Source: Nothopassalora personata (taxonomy: Eukaryota; Ascomycota; Dothideomycetes; Mycosphaerellales; Mycosphaerellaceae). From it: a stretch of DNA of 64,000 nucleotides. This document shows, piece after piece, positions 44,140 to 54,450 of this stretch (position 1 is the first letter of the stretch; every line of letters begins with the position of its first letter). The position numbers and the translations under genes were made by a program. Location of the stretch: NCBI GenBank assembly GCA_033816765.1, contig CM066292.1, forward strand, positions 2,728,001-2,792,000. Direction: 5' to 3'. The notes beneath the pieces were generated by a model. That model ran no database searches. It had not been told where the DNA came from and saw only the letters and a program-made list of their open reading frames with translations.

Positions 44140-45543
44140 GGTGTCGGGACTTGGAGGTATTGTCGCGTGGTGATTTGATGTGATGTGGGTCGTGGTGACT
44201 TTGCTCAAAAGCTCGTGTGAGAGGTTGCGGTGTGGTGTGGTAGAGGGAGAGGGTCTCTTTAGGAAGGTCGGAGAGCAATGTAGAAGATGGATGATTGTAA
44301 GACGCGACTTCTCCCGGACGTCGGTGGCGTGATCCTTGCTGAGTACGTGTACCTGCTCGCGGTAGTGTACAGTACTGTATACTGCACATGCACAGTGCAC
44401 GGAGCGTTGCGGAGAGTCGCGTGCCTGACTTTGTCACTGTGACTTCCTGCTGCCCGAAAGACGATCGAAGCTTCTTCACTCTGCCCAGCTTTCGGCACGC
44501 CGGTTTGTCGCACACAAAGACGCAGGCTGTACCTGAACGCTGACCTTGAATGTGGTGAGGCGGAGAAGATCGACGACGTGGCTACGTGGCTAGGTCGATT
44601 GATGAAGACAGACGGTGAGAGGTGAGAGGTGAGAGGTGAGACTTTCTACACACAATTTCGTGATTTCCAAGGGTTCCACAGTTGATTTCACCACTGCTCC
44701 GATTGGTGCCCGGAAAAAGGATAAATTCAGCTCATGCGGGGGATATTCTAGTCATGCACCGAGCCGGCATCGTCTCGAGGCGGCAATGTAAGCCCGAGTA
44801 CCAAAATGACGAAGTAAGCAGGATGGTTCCGTAATACCAGGCCATGAACCTCAAGGCCGAGCCTATAGGCAACACCGCGTGCAGGACAGTAGTACCAAGA
44901 AGTCCAGCGTACTCGTATTATGCAGTCAGCTGCCAAATGCAGTGAAAGTTGCCATGTGGACTCTTAAGACAGCCGTTCATGCAGCCGACTCGCACAATGT
45001 AGAGCCGGAAGGTGGAAAGACTCACACAATTACTGCAGAACCACAGCTCGGTCGCCCCTTCGTACTTCTAGATCACATCTCCGCCGAAGCAGCATCTGAG
45101 CATACGCTGCCACTAGTTCGGCAACAGCCGTTGCAGCCGCAGATGGCGGCTTGGCAGAGGCAACTGCCGGCAACTTGCAATTTTGTTGAACTATTGCGAC
45201 TTAAGGTGAGAGCCACACTCACTCACTGACCTACATTTGCTATATACATGGTCGAGACGTGAGAAAGTCCATCAACAACAGAAGCGACTTCCCACAGACA
45301 GACAGACTACTACCATGTCTGGTGGTATCTGTCTGTGCTACACGGCAACGAGCTCCAAGCTGATTTGGGTTCATACCATAAAGCACTTCGACGGTAGTCG
45401 CAGATATGACGTTGATTGAGATGGAATGACTTGATCGAGTCTTGAGTGGCCAGTGGTCTACGCATTCAAGACGTCCAGCAACACACCCCTTCCCTCTCCT
45501 GTTACGACAGCAACACTTCACTGTCAAGTATACGAACTCCAAC
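44140..45543. other. 1.4-kb intergenic region with repeats
   Basis: Contains the 12-bp palindrome TACAGTACTGTA (44368-44379) and a heptamer tandem repeat (44614-44641). No gene is supported. The last 100 bases should be the methyltransferase leader. Confidence 0.45.
44614..44641 (+). repeat. Four perfect tandem copies of GGTGAGA
   Basis: A 28-base heptamer array in intergenic DNA, with no mismatch between copies. No function is evident. Confidence 0.9.
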
Positions 45544-46383
45544 ATGGCACACAATCACTCCTCTGAGGCGTGGGATAATCACTCCGACAAGTGGGCCTCC
45601 TCAGTTCAAGTCATCACACGAGCACCCTGCAAAGAGCTGCTGGCAATGACCACTTCCTTGCTGCCCATAATCAAGACATCCGCAGTCTTTGACAACGGCG
45701 CTGGATCCGGCATGCAAACTTCGCTGGTCCTGGAGGAATACCCGGACACTCACATCACTGCAGCCGATATCTCCTCTGGCATGATCGACACTTTGAAGAA
45801 GAACAAATGGCCGACAGTGACCGCTCTGGTGGCCGACGCAACGGATTTACGAAGTGCTGGCCTCAAAGATCAGAGCTTCTCGCATTCCATGGGTACCTTC
45901 TTCCTGCCCTTTGTGCCAGATCCAGACAAGGTGGTCAGAGAGATGGCGCGTGTTACCAAGCCCGGTGGTGTTGTTGCCCTCGCTACGTGGCACGAAGACA
46001 CACCCAGCTGGACCAAGCCCCTGCAGATGGCCGTTCGCGAGAGCATAGATCCGAAATGGACCGTGCCCGAGGTTTTCCATCCTGCTACCACGAAGCCCAA
46101 CGACGTGCAACAACTGTATGAAAGTACAGGTCTGAATGAAATTCAAGTCAAAGTGTTCGATTGCCCACACGGTCAGAAGGAGAGTGTCGATGCTGCTGTT
46201 GAAGAGTTCTTCAACATGGGCAATCCGACCATCAAATTGTTACTTCAGGATTTCAGTGAAGAGCAGGTGACCAAGCTCAAGCCTGCTTTCGCCAAGGCTT
46301 ATGCCGAAGTCTATGATGGAGTTAAGAAGCCACAGCTGGAGAAAGCGGTCTTGATCGTTGGTCGGGTGCCACCATCGCAGTAA
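45544..46383 (+). CDS. SAM-dependent class I methyltransferase
   Basis: A single exon of 279 residues from the ATG at 45544 (MAHNHSSEAWDNHSDKWASS). Motif I is AVFDNGAGSGMQTSLVLEEY (the G-x-G-x-G variant that binds SAM), motif II is HITAADISSGMID with the acidic residue after the second strand, and LVADATDLRSAGLKDQSFSH gives motif III. MARVTKPGGVVALATWHEDT is the typical post-IV segment of UbiE/COQ5-like enzymes. The substrate is not clear; small-molecule methylation in secondary or lipid metabolism is plausible. It is convergent with the next gene, with only 66 bases between the stop codons. Confidence 0.88.
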   Translation: MAHNHSSEAWDNHSDKWASSVQVITRAPCKELLAMTTSLLPIIKTSAVFDNGAGSGMQTSLVLEEYPDTHITAADISSGMIDTLKKNKWPTVTALVADATDLRSAGLKDQSFSHSMGTFFLPFVPDPDKVVREMARVTKPGGVVALATWHEDTPSWTKPLQMAVRESIDPKWTVPEVFHPATTKPNDVQQLYESTGLNEIQVKVFDCPHGQKESVDAAVEEFFNMGNPTIKLLLQDFSEEQVTKLKPAFAKAYAEVYDGVKKPQLEKAVLIVGRVPPSQ

Positions 46384-46449
46384 TAGACCTTGAGAACTGC
46401 AGCTTTCAGCAATGCATCGCAACGTCAACTTCGGCACGGCAAGCTTGAA

Positions 46450-47040
46450 CTACTCAACCTGAGCAAGATTCCCAAATCCATCGAGCTTCGTCCCCTTCTC
46501 CTTGAACTCCAACCTCCCCTGTCCGCCCCCAATCTCAACCAACTTCAACCTCCCCATCCCAACCCCAATAATCTTCTCCACTCCTCCGAATGCCTTGACC
46601 TCCCTCTCTCCTCTTGCAAGATAGACAAAGCCACGCTGATTCTCCGAATCAGGAAGATCATCCAGATCCATTACTGGAAATTGATCCATCGAGCACGCCC
46701 ACGGAAGAAGCCAAATACTTTCAGCGGTCCCTGCTTCGGTGATTACCTTTGGCATCTCGCCCCCTGCGTTGAAACGCCAGACCTCGAGCATAGTCCAGGA
46801 CTGGGAAGGATTGTATATGACGTTGCACATGGGGGCATCACCTTCGTTGTTGGCGGAACGTGGGCAAGGGAGGTACAATCCTTTGCGGAGGCGAGCGCAT
46901 TTTGTGTTGAGTAGGAGGAGGGCGAGTCTGAGGAAGGCGGAGTCTTGGCTGTAGGGTGAGGTGGCGGTGGTGGTGGGGGAGGGTTCTGCTGAGGATAACC
47001 CTGAGGGTGTCTTCTCTGACGGAGGTTGCTCTGCTGACAT
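46450..47040 (-). CDS. Hypothetical protein, unknown family
   Basis: A 196-residue frame from the ATG at 47040 (MSAEQPPSEKTPSGLSSAEP). After a Ser/Pro/Thr-rich leader comes FLRLALLLLNTKCARLRKGL, a possible amphipathic helix. A compact-looking domain follows with MCNVIYNPSQSWTMLEVWRF, AESIWLLPWACSMDQFPVMD, NQRGFVYLARGEREVKAFGG and IIGVGMGRLKLVEIGGGQGR. The alternating hydrophobic strands suggest a beta-rich fold. I do not recognise the family, and no catalytic motif stands out. The intact 200-codon frame and protein-like composition support a real gene. Confidence 0.6.
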   Translation of the reverse strand: MSAEQPPSEKTPSGLSSAEPSPTTTATSPYSQDSAFLRLALLLLNTKCARLRKGLYLPCPRSANNEGDAPMCNVIYNPSQSWTMLEVWRFNAGGEMPKVITEAGTAESIWLLPWACSMDQFPVMDLDDLPDSENQRGFVYLARGEREVKAFGGVEKIIGVGMGRLKLVEIGGGQGRLEFKEKGTKLDGFGNLAQVE

Positions 47041-47811
47041 GATGAAGATAGTCAACTTGGTGGCGTGATACTGCTGCTTTCTGGCAGGAGGCTATATGAG
47101 GGAGTTGCCGTGGTTTGCTGGCTGGTGAAACAAGGGAGGATTTCGACAGTGACTGTGCATGGAATTGGTTGGAACGAAGACGTGCTTCCACCATCCATGC
47201 CGCTTGCTACTAACGACCCAGGATTTTCTTCCCCTTCCTTCGACAAGACATTATCTGTTAGTAAGTTAGAGATTAGCTTGACATCAGGAGCGACGACATG
47301 AGCTGACCACCAAAGTCCTCTTGAGGAAGCTCGTCAATATCGAGCGGCTCTTTTGGTTCGCCACAAGTGCGGTTGCTCGAGCTTGCTAGCGCGCGGAATC
47401 AGTACGTTCGGAGCAACACCCTACGTGAAAGCAGAAGAAATCTTTGTCTTCTCTATACGCTCCGCAGGGTTCCTTTTCTCGTGGACATTCTTTGATCAAC
47501 ACGGTAACACTTCCCGTGGCCTATTGGTGTTGTCTCAAGCCGTGCCGCGAAATTATCGCCATTGGCTACTCCAAGAGGCCTAGTGCAATGACTGCTTTTT
47601 TGTCGTGCTGCGCTCTTGTTATGCTGAGCAGAGGTATCGTGTCAGGTACATGCATTCTACCGACAGAGCAAGCTTGTGCCTATGCTGCGAGGAACTGTGA
47701 CTTCTGCGCCGAGTAGCAACGTATAGTGGAAACGAGGCAGTGAGGCCAGTGGCTTGTTAGGGATCGTCTGTCCCACTAATACTTCTTCCATCTCTCACTC
47801 TTCGCAATACC
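47041..47811. other. Gap with a possible micro-ORF (47588-47716)
   Basis: About 770 bases. A 42-codon plus-strand frame at 47588-47716 codes a hydrophobic start (MTAFLSCCALVMLSRGIVSG) and a Cys-rich end (CAYAARNCDFCAE). It resembles a very small secreted peptide but may be chance. Nothing else was recognised. Confidence 0.35.
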
Positions 47812-49129
47812 TCATCCTACTGCTGCGGCAGCAGCTGACCCCCCAATCAACTCCTCCCACACCCTCCCAATATCATTTCCATAAATCCACTGCATATCCT
47901 GCCCTCCAGGCTTGATAATCTTGTTCCTCACACGATTATCAAAGCCAGGACTCTCAATCTTACTGAGTTCAGACACTCTCCGCTTCGCCGTCTCATCAAG
48001 ATGCTGATACATCCTCGCATAGTACGGCAACCTAATCTTATTGAACAACGGCAACGCTTGACTCAAATCATTGCGAGTGAGCTCCAACGCTTTAGCCAAA
48101 CACCACCCATCCTCCATCGCAAAGCCAGCTCCAGACCCAAAAGCACCAGACAGAGCATGAGATGCATCGCCCACGAGCACAATCTTATCACCCCAGTTGG
48201 TAAGACTATCCAGCTCCGGCCCTGCAAACGCCGCAAACTCCCGCCACGCACCCTTAGGGACCCTTCGCAAGACTTCCCGAATCTGAGGCAGGTATTCCAC
48301 GAAATGTCCCTCGACAACCTCATTCTCCACCTCCACGCCCCAGCTAGACTTCCTCGCCCCATGCACCTCGGGATCCTGATACGCCCTCGCCGCAATCTCA
48401 AATAATCCCTCCCCGACGGGCGAGAAGTACACGTGCGTCGTGGGACTATGCCACCACGCTGTCGTCCCGAACCTCGGATCCAGATCCTTGACGGTGTCCC
48501 ATGGTATCAGGGTCCGCCAGATGGTCGTTCCAGTGAATTTGAGCTGGTAGTCTGTCCAAGCGGAGTCCCGCACGACGGAGCGGATTCCGTCGGCGCCTAC
48601 GACGAGATCTGCGCTCGTGCTGGATCCGTCGGCGAAGTGGAGGGTGATGCCCTGGGAGCCGAGGTTGGTGAGGCCGGTCAGCTTTTTGGAGAGCTGGATG
48701 GTTCCAGGGGGCACGTGGGACAGGAGGGCCTTTTGGAGTTCTGTGCGCTGTGTGCGGATTGGGAGGTGTTTGGTGGGAGGTTGCTTTGAGGATCGCGAGA
48801 GTTCTTTGCCGGTTTTGCCGTTTCTGGGGCAGTTGTTAGCCATGTTGAAACTATCGTTAGAAAGGGGCCGGAGTGGGGTACAAGTTGAGAATGGTCAAGG
48901 TTGGGTGCCCAGTCGTCAAACTATCTGCGACTCCAAGCAGCTCTAGGACATTCCAGGTGTTCTGGCCGATCGATATGCCAGCGCCGACTTCACGGAGGAC
49001 CTTTGCTTGCTCGTATATGGTCACTTGCACGTTATGTATCTTGCTCAATGCGATCGCTGTGGCCAAGCCTCCCGGACCACCTCCAACAATGGCCACTCGG
49101 AGGGTCGGGTATGTATTGATTCCAGGCAT
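47812..49129 (-). CDS. FAD-dependent monooxygenase (salicylate-hydroxylase-like)
   Basis: Two exons (48882-49129 and 47812-48823), with a 58-nt intron (GTACCC...CAG), give 419 residues from the ATG at 49129. The dinucleotide-binding motif RVAIVGGGPGGLATAIALSK is at the N-terminus, followed by the FAD-linked YEQAKVLREVGAGISIGQN. The DG motif VVGADGIRSVVRD and the second FAD motif VLVGDASHALSGAFGSGAGF with MEDGWCLAKAL are intact. These are the three hallmarks of class A flavoprotein hydroxylases, which use NAD(P)H and O2 to hydroxylate aromatics such as salicylate. Substrate unknown. Length is normal. A cytosolic location is expected because no signal peptide is seen. Confidence 0.9.
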
Positions 49130-49338
49130 TGGCCTTTTGCTGCAATCAAGAGATGGAAAGCTTGTTTATAAAGTGCCAAATGTGTAGCTCTTGCTATCGA
49201 TTATAAGACACGCTCGATAAGAGTGGGCCCCTGCGATGGCGCAACCATGCTTGGCAATGGCGTGGCCTCACAATCTGACCAGCCTCGTCAGCATTGCTTA
49301 GCGCGACATCACCTCACTCTCCCAACCTCATCGTCACA

Positions 49339-50913
49339 TTATGCCTTGCCGGACGCATTCTCAGACAACGACGTCGCTGGACTCTGCGCCCTCTTCTTCT
49401 TCGACACAACTCTGAACCCTCCAAGGGCAAGCACCAACGCCTCCAGACCCAGCACAACCGCCAGAGTGACCATCGCGCCAATTACGCCGTTGACAGCTGG
49501 GCTCAACCCATTCCCACTTCCACTGGATCCTTTCTGCCCCTGTGCGGAAGCAGAACCAGATCCCTCAGGCGCATAGGCCGCACAAGTTCCAGTGAAGTTT
49601 CCACAAGCATTACACCAGTCTTTCGTATCGCCAATCGCGAACTTGCCCATCTCGCTCGTGAAATCATTCCAGCTGACAGTATCCTGCTGCGACCCGAAGA
49701 GAGCGTACGCAACCGGCTCGCTGGTGCTGTTCGTCGTACCGTTGTGGAACAGGAAGCGGACGTAGAGCTCGTCGGCGCTGGGGAAGCTCGCGGAGCTGAT
49801 TGCCGCAGTGGTGTTCGTAAACAGCTCAAACGTCATGGCACTAGCATAGTCCGAGACGCCGTAGAAGTCGGGGTTGGCGGCGGGGAGATCGGCAAGACCG
49901 AAGAAAGATGCGAAGGTCGCGTATGCGCCAAATTGGATGCCGATCTTTTGCTTCCCCTTGCCAGTGACTGTCCCGTTCAGGAACTGGACGATCTGAGCGG
50001 CGAGTGTCTTGCCGGCGATGGCGCGCATATCATCGCTGGCGTTGTAGGCAAGACCCCATTCGTGGGTGTCGGCGAGGGTTCGCAGCTGGTGGAGAGTGTC
50101 TGTTGTGAGCAAGTCGTCGGAAGGAATGCTGCGGTTGTGGATTGTGGCTACGTTAATGAGATCGTAGACTGTGGTGGAGAGTGGTTAGGAGCTGCCTATG
50201 CGGGTTTGTTAGGGCAGGATACTTACTGGTGTAAGCATTCTTGAAAGTGTCCTGGTCGGCGGTGAATGTTGCGTTGATAACTGGGAGGAGACTTTGATAA
50301 AAGTGATGCGTACGGTTGAGATCGTTCAGGTACTCCGCGCTGGTGAAATAGTCGTTCGAGCTGATGGTTGCCTTGGCGCAGTTGGAAGTGCTTTGAAGCC
50401 AGCCGCTGTCTTCGCTGCCACTGCCGGTGCTGACCTGATCAACTGGGATAAGCTGATAACCGTTCATTGGGCTAGTCACGTTGGTGCCATCCGCCAGAGT
50501 CGTTGTTCCTAAGGTGTCGCCGACTGGAGGGTAAAGACCTTGCAAGAAGCCCGTAGCGGAGTTCTGCAGAACGGCATCATCTGGCGCACTGACCGCGATT
50601 TGGCTCTGCTTGACGATGTCGGAGTTGATGCCATTGATCTGTAAGGTTGCATTGGAAGCAATGTAGCGGTTCCGATAGTACTGTCCGGATGTGTAGACTT
50701 GAAGATATCCTAAATCGGTCAAATTTGCCGGAGGCGTGGACTTTGCTGTCCTGTCGCCATGGCGGTGGAACTTGATACAGCGTCAGTTGCGGCCATTCCG
50801 CTCGATGGAGTATCATCAGAACACACCATGTAGACACCGAGGATTGTCTCGGTGTTTTGTGCTGCCACCGACGGCGCGACGACCGCCAAGGCAAGTGCTG
50901 CAACGGTCCACAT
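49339..50913 (-). CDS. Membrane-anchored histidine-acid-phosphatase-like protein
   Basis: Three exons (50827-50913, 50227-50770, 49339-50168), introns 56 and 58 nt, give 486 residues. A signal peptide (MWTVAALALAVVAPSVAAQ) starts the protein. The catalytic motif FHRHGDRTAKSTP is created by the first splice (residues about 30-42), with the nucleophilic His33 in place. Several N-glycosylation sequons are present. The usual second motif, HD, is not seen; the equivalent helix reads QFGAYATFASFFGL. The tail has a Ser/Gly-rich stretch and one membrane helix (GVIGAMVTLAVVLGLEALVL) followed by a basic end, so it is a surface-anchored protein. Family proteins hydrolyse phosphate monoesters, phytate included, at acid pH; activity here is uncertain because the proton donor differs. 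Confidence 0.82.
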
Positions 50914-51686
50914 TGTTGTATTGTCGATTTTCGGTTCGAACGGCCGGGAGAGGAGGAAGCGGGAAACGGATTCAGCGCAGCAGTATATGCCATTGATGGA
51001 GATCTCCTACCTCGCCTGTCGCCTACACTGCACCTTGGCTTACCATGCACTGCTCAGTGCTGTTATTAGAGGTCTCCACATCGTAGGTAGGTAACCCGCG
51101 GTTGGGACAGCACGGGCAGCATGCAAATCCTGTGCCTGCCCAGCTCCGATGCGACACCACTAGCCATGCGGCATGAACCATGACACCCGACCATTGACAG
51201 CGCTTTGGTCGAGCGCACGGCGCTGCTTGTAAGAGCTTGTTCGGTAAGCCGTCCGGCTATCACTGCCGAAGCGGGAGTAAAGCCCGCTAGCGCCAATAAA
51301 GCATGCAGACAGCGAGCGCCAAGGTCGCTCGGATTTTCCTTTTCCGCGGTTCACGCGGTTCCACCGGTTCATGGGCAGTATCGCGAGCCTCCAGATGTGA
51401 TCAGCAGACACAGCGGTGATGGCCGTAGTTTTGTTTGCGTTGCAGCCATAGCACTGTACTTATCAATGCCCGGAGACAGGGGCCACAGCAACCGACTGTG
51501 CACAAACGAACACCAGCGAAGAGTTGCTCGAGTACCAGGTCGCACGCACGAGGAGAAAGGAACTTCAGCTCGAATGCACTTCGTATCATGCAGCCGAGCT
51601 AAAGATCTGGGGTAGTCCAGACAGGTCCGAATAGTGGGCATTTCCGTAGCAATGCTGCATGTCTAGATGCCGGGGTCAGCTCCTCG
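50914..51686. other. Gap upstream of phosphatase-like gene
   Basis: About 770 bases, with the phosphatase promoter on the left and the hydrolase 3' UTR on the right. No gene recognised. Confidence 0.45.
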
Positions 51687-52696
51687 TCAATCTTTCTTTG
51701 ACAGAAAATCGACCACAGCTATAACGAATGTATTAGCACTGACGGACGTTGTGCATGGAACATACTCCTCACCTTGCCTGAACTCATCCGGCTTCTCACT
51801 GATAACCCAGTGACCTGAATCGACATCGGCCAGCTCAAAGTTCGGAAAGAACCTCCCACAGACTGGAAGCATATCATCTGCGATGTAATGGCTCTTGGTG
51901 CCTCTAATGAACAGAGTCGGGCCCTCCCATCTGGCCTGGTCCGGATCCTTGAAGGGGAAGTCGCCGAGCTTGTTCAACGAATCCGTCAAGTACTTCAGCG
52001 GTACCTTGAACTTCTGCGTGCCATCCTCTGCTCGCATCAGATTCGTGAGCAGGAACTGCCTGATGGGCAGACTCTCCTCGTAGTCCGCAAGAATCTTGTC
52101 GGCGTCCTTGAGCGACTTCACGCCTACTTCCTCGATCTTGCGCATGCCTATGCAGTATTTGCCGAAGTCTGACTTCAATGCTGCATCGACAGGCGCATTG
52201 TCCACTGGTATCAGGTTGCCAATTGGTACACGCTTTCGCAGTGCGACTGTCATGACTGCCTTTGCGCCCATGGAGTGGCCGATCAACGTACTGTCTTCGA
52301 TCTTGTTGCTATCAATGAAGAGTTCCAGATCTTCCGCCAATGCTTCGTAGTCGTGTCTCGGCTCGTGGGAGGAGTCGCCGTGGTTTCGTGTATCGACTGC
52401 GTAGATGGGTCGTTTCAGATTGCGCACAAGAGCTCTGCTAAGCATTAGAGATGTGTTGACGAGTGGAGAGGATACGAAAGCCCATACTTACTGATGGCGC
52501 GATGGTTCCTCTTCGAGCCGAACAGGCCGTGTACGAAGACTATTGGCGCACCTTGAGGTTCTTGTCCCTTCTCTGGCTCCCAGAGCTCGTATGCCATCTT
52601 GATGCCATTGCTGAGCTCCGTAGTGGAGAACAGCCTGTTGTTAGCATACTGCCTGAATGACTGCTGTAGCCGTGGCAGTGCCCGTCGTGCGAGCAT
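51687..52696 (-). CDS. Mitochondrial alpha/beta hydrolase, ABHD11/Imo32-like
   Basis: Three exons (52488-52696, 51773-52437, 51687-51718), introns 50 and 54 nt, give 301 residues. The N-terminus (MLARRALPRLQQSFRQYANN) is basic and hydroxylated, as in mitochondrial presequences. FVHGLFGSKRNHRAISNRAL and YAVDTRNHGDSSH fit the oxyanion and acid-side loops; LIGHSMGAKA carries the nucleophile S125, and VDSGHWVISEKPDEF the catalytic His. The best match is the ABHD11/Imo32 ester hydrolase group in the mitochondrial matrix. The last intron is 54 nt and has no stop, so retention would add 18 residues before AVVDFLSKKD. It shares a 215-base divergent promoter with FAP7. Confidence 0.87.
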
Positions 52697-52911
52697 CCTG
52701 TATGCACTATGCTACCGAAACACGAGATTGGTCAGGAGACAGTTCCATGTGACAAAGTTCCGTAGGGCTGAAGAAGTCGAAGCTCTCAAGTTCAAGCTTG
52801 CGGTGCAGATTCTACGTCACTTCCATGTTTCCCAGATCTTGCACAAGACTCGTCGCGCCTCTCCTACACTATCCACGCTGTCACCCAGCACACCTCCGAC
52901 GCCTCGCCGCA
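52697..52911. promoter_or_regulatory. Divergent promoter of ABHD11-like gene and FAP7
   Basis: 215 bases between the start codons must hold both promoters. No TATA box or known factor site was recognised. Confidence 0.45.
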
Positions 52912-53520
52912 ATGTCCAAAATGCTGCGAACCAGCCCCAACATTGTCATCACCGGCAGCCCCGCCGTCGGCAAGAGCACCCACTGCGAAGAACTCGCGCG
53001 CAAGACGGGCCTGCACCACCTCTCCATCAACGACGTAGTGAAGAAACACAACATTGGCGAGACCTCCAACGATCCTGAAGATCCACAGGTCAAAGTTGTC
53101 GACGAAGATCGCCTACTGGACTGCATCGAAAACGATCTCGAGGAGGGAGGCCAAATAATCGACTGGCACGCTTGCGATCTCTTCCCACCTTCGCTTATCG
53201 ACCTGGTCTGCGTTGTGCGATGTGAGGATACGGCGAAACTGTACGACAGAATGAAGGCGCGAGGCTACGGAGAGAAGAAGTTGCAGGAGAATATGGATTG
53301 TGAGATCATGCAGGTCCTGCTGCAGGAGGCGAGGGATGCATATGATGAGCAGATTGTGGTGGAGTTAAAGAGTGAAAATGCCGGTGATGTCGAGAGCAAT
53401 GTTGATAGGATCGAGAAGTGGATTGAGCAATGGAGGAAAGATCATGGGAAGGAGGGCGAGGTGAAGGCGGAGGGCGAAGGAAAGAAAGATGAGGACGATC
53501 CGATGTTTTTGCATGGTTGA
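52912..53520 (+). CDS. FAP7: Adenylate kinase-like NTPase Fap7 (AK6/hCINAP)
   Basis: A single exon of 202 residues from the ATG at 52912. The Walker A loop is GSPAVGKST (residues 15-23), as in all Fap7/AK6 proteins. HHLSINDVVKKHNIG holds the AMP-binding region, then VVDEDRLLDCIENDL and IIDWHACDLFPPSLIDLVCV, the 'WH.cdlFp' segment that marks this family. The lid is short (MKARGYGEKKLQENMDCEIM). Fap7 binds Rps14 and is needed for the last step of 18S rRNA maturation. A Lys/Glu-rich C-terminal tail of about 25 residues is a fungal extension. The start is fixed by the conserved SPNIVITG at residue 8. Confidence 0.93.
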   Translation: MSKMLRTSPNIVITGSPAVGKSTHCEELARKTGLHHLSINDVVKKHNIGETSNDPEDPQVKVVDEDRLLDCIENDLEEGGQIIDWHACDLFPPSLIDLVCVVRCEDTAKLYDRMKARGYGEKKLQENMDCEIMQVLLQEARDAYDEQIVVELKSENAGDVESNVDRIEKWIEQWRKDHGKEGEVKAEGEGKKDEDDPMFLHG

Positions 53521-53669
53521 GTGGAGACTGGAATCGCGAACCACGATTTGCGCTCTGTTGTCTCTTCTGGTTGCAAGGTCATGCTGTTGAGGCTGTCTGC
53601 AGATGGCTGTACGACGTCTAACGATTGAACCTCAATGAAGCCTCCCGCACGTTGCATGTTGCTCGACGT

Positions 53670-54450
53670 TTACACCTCCTGCTTCAACCACTCAGTCAAC
53701 TTCTCCAGCGCCTTCCCTCGATGCGAGATTTTGTTTTTCTCGGCCTTGGGCATCTCTGCATACGTCTGGCCTTCATACTCGAAGCAAGCATCCCAACCTG
53801 ATACAAAGTCAGCATCAAGCACCAGAGTCGTTCGACCAGGAAGCTCAACTTACCGAAATCAGTCGGTCCTCTACATGGCACAATCTTGCCCTGCACTCAA
53901 TGTCAGCAATCTCTGAGCCGACAGTACTCGGAGCTGCTCACGTTCGTCCGACCCTGGAACGCAATCGGCTCGTGTCCAGGACCCTCGCAATACGCAAACG
54001 TACAGACAGCCTGCGCCGACTTGTCCTCGAAGCCGTCAAGCAGCTTGTGGAACTGCTGTACGCCGAGAGCCATTAGGAACCACTTGCTGGGAAGAATCAC
54101 ATCAGCTAGTGTTATGAAGTCCATGGAACATGATATTGTGGCATACACATAAGGTCCAGGCAGCTCATTGAAAGCATTGAAGCAGAGACATGTATCCTCT
54201 ACTAGTACTGGTCCTTTGACCTATTGTTTTGTTAATTGTGAGATCGAACTTGCGTCCCCTTATCTGTGATACCTACAACTTCTGCTGCACGTTTCGCCTT
54301 GTCTGTTGAAATCTCCTCGATTGTGCCCTGAAGTTCTGGAAGATCGATGTTTTGGCTTTGCAGCTTGACCGGTGTGGCTGAGAGGATGGCTTGCACTTCG
54401 GCCAGTTTGTTTGCGTTGCCCGTGATGAACTTGAGTTCTTTCGGCGCCAT
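53670..54450 (-). CDS. HAM1: Inosine/xanthosine triphosphate pyrophosphatase
   Basis: Five exons (54277-54450, 54147-54220, 53942-54086, 53854-53890, 53670-53797) with introns of 51-60 nt give 185 residues, normal for Ham1. [18 protein letters not shown] is the substrate-loop start (TGN-x-x-K), [15 protein letters not shown] follows, then the metal-site [20 protein letters not shown] and [11 protein letters not shown]. The fourth, 37-nt exon codes [13 protein letters not shown] and joins to [16 protein letters not shown], the 'FGWDp.F' motif, with KISHREGKALEKL at the end. The enzyme removes pyrophosphate from ITP, dITP and XTP so damaged purines stay out of nucleic acids. Because four introns each restore a family motif, the model is well supported. 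Confidence 0.92.

Noticed and set aside
45442..45543. Upstream extension of the methyltransferase frame
   Set aside because: The frame begins at a non-ATG codon; the first ATG (45544) gives a normal family start.
49294..50244. 316-codon plus-strand ORF opposite the phosphatase-like gene
   Set aside because: Shadow of the spliced minus-strand gene, which has a signal peptide, catalytic motif and membrane helix.
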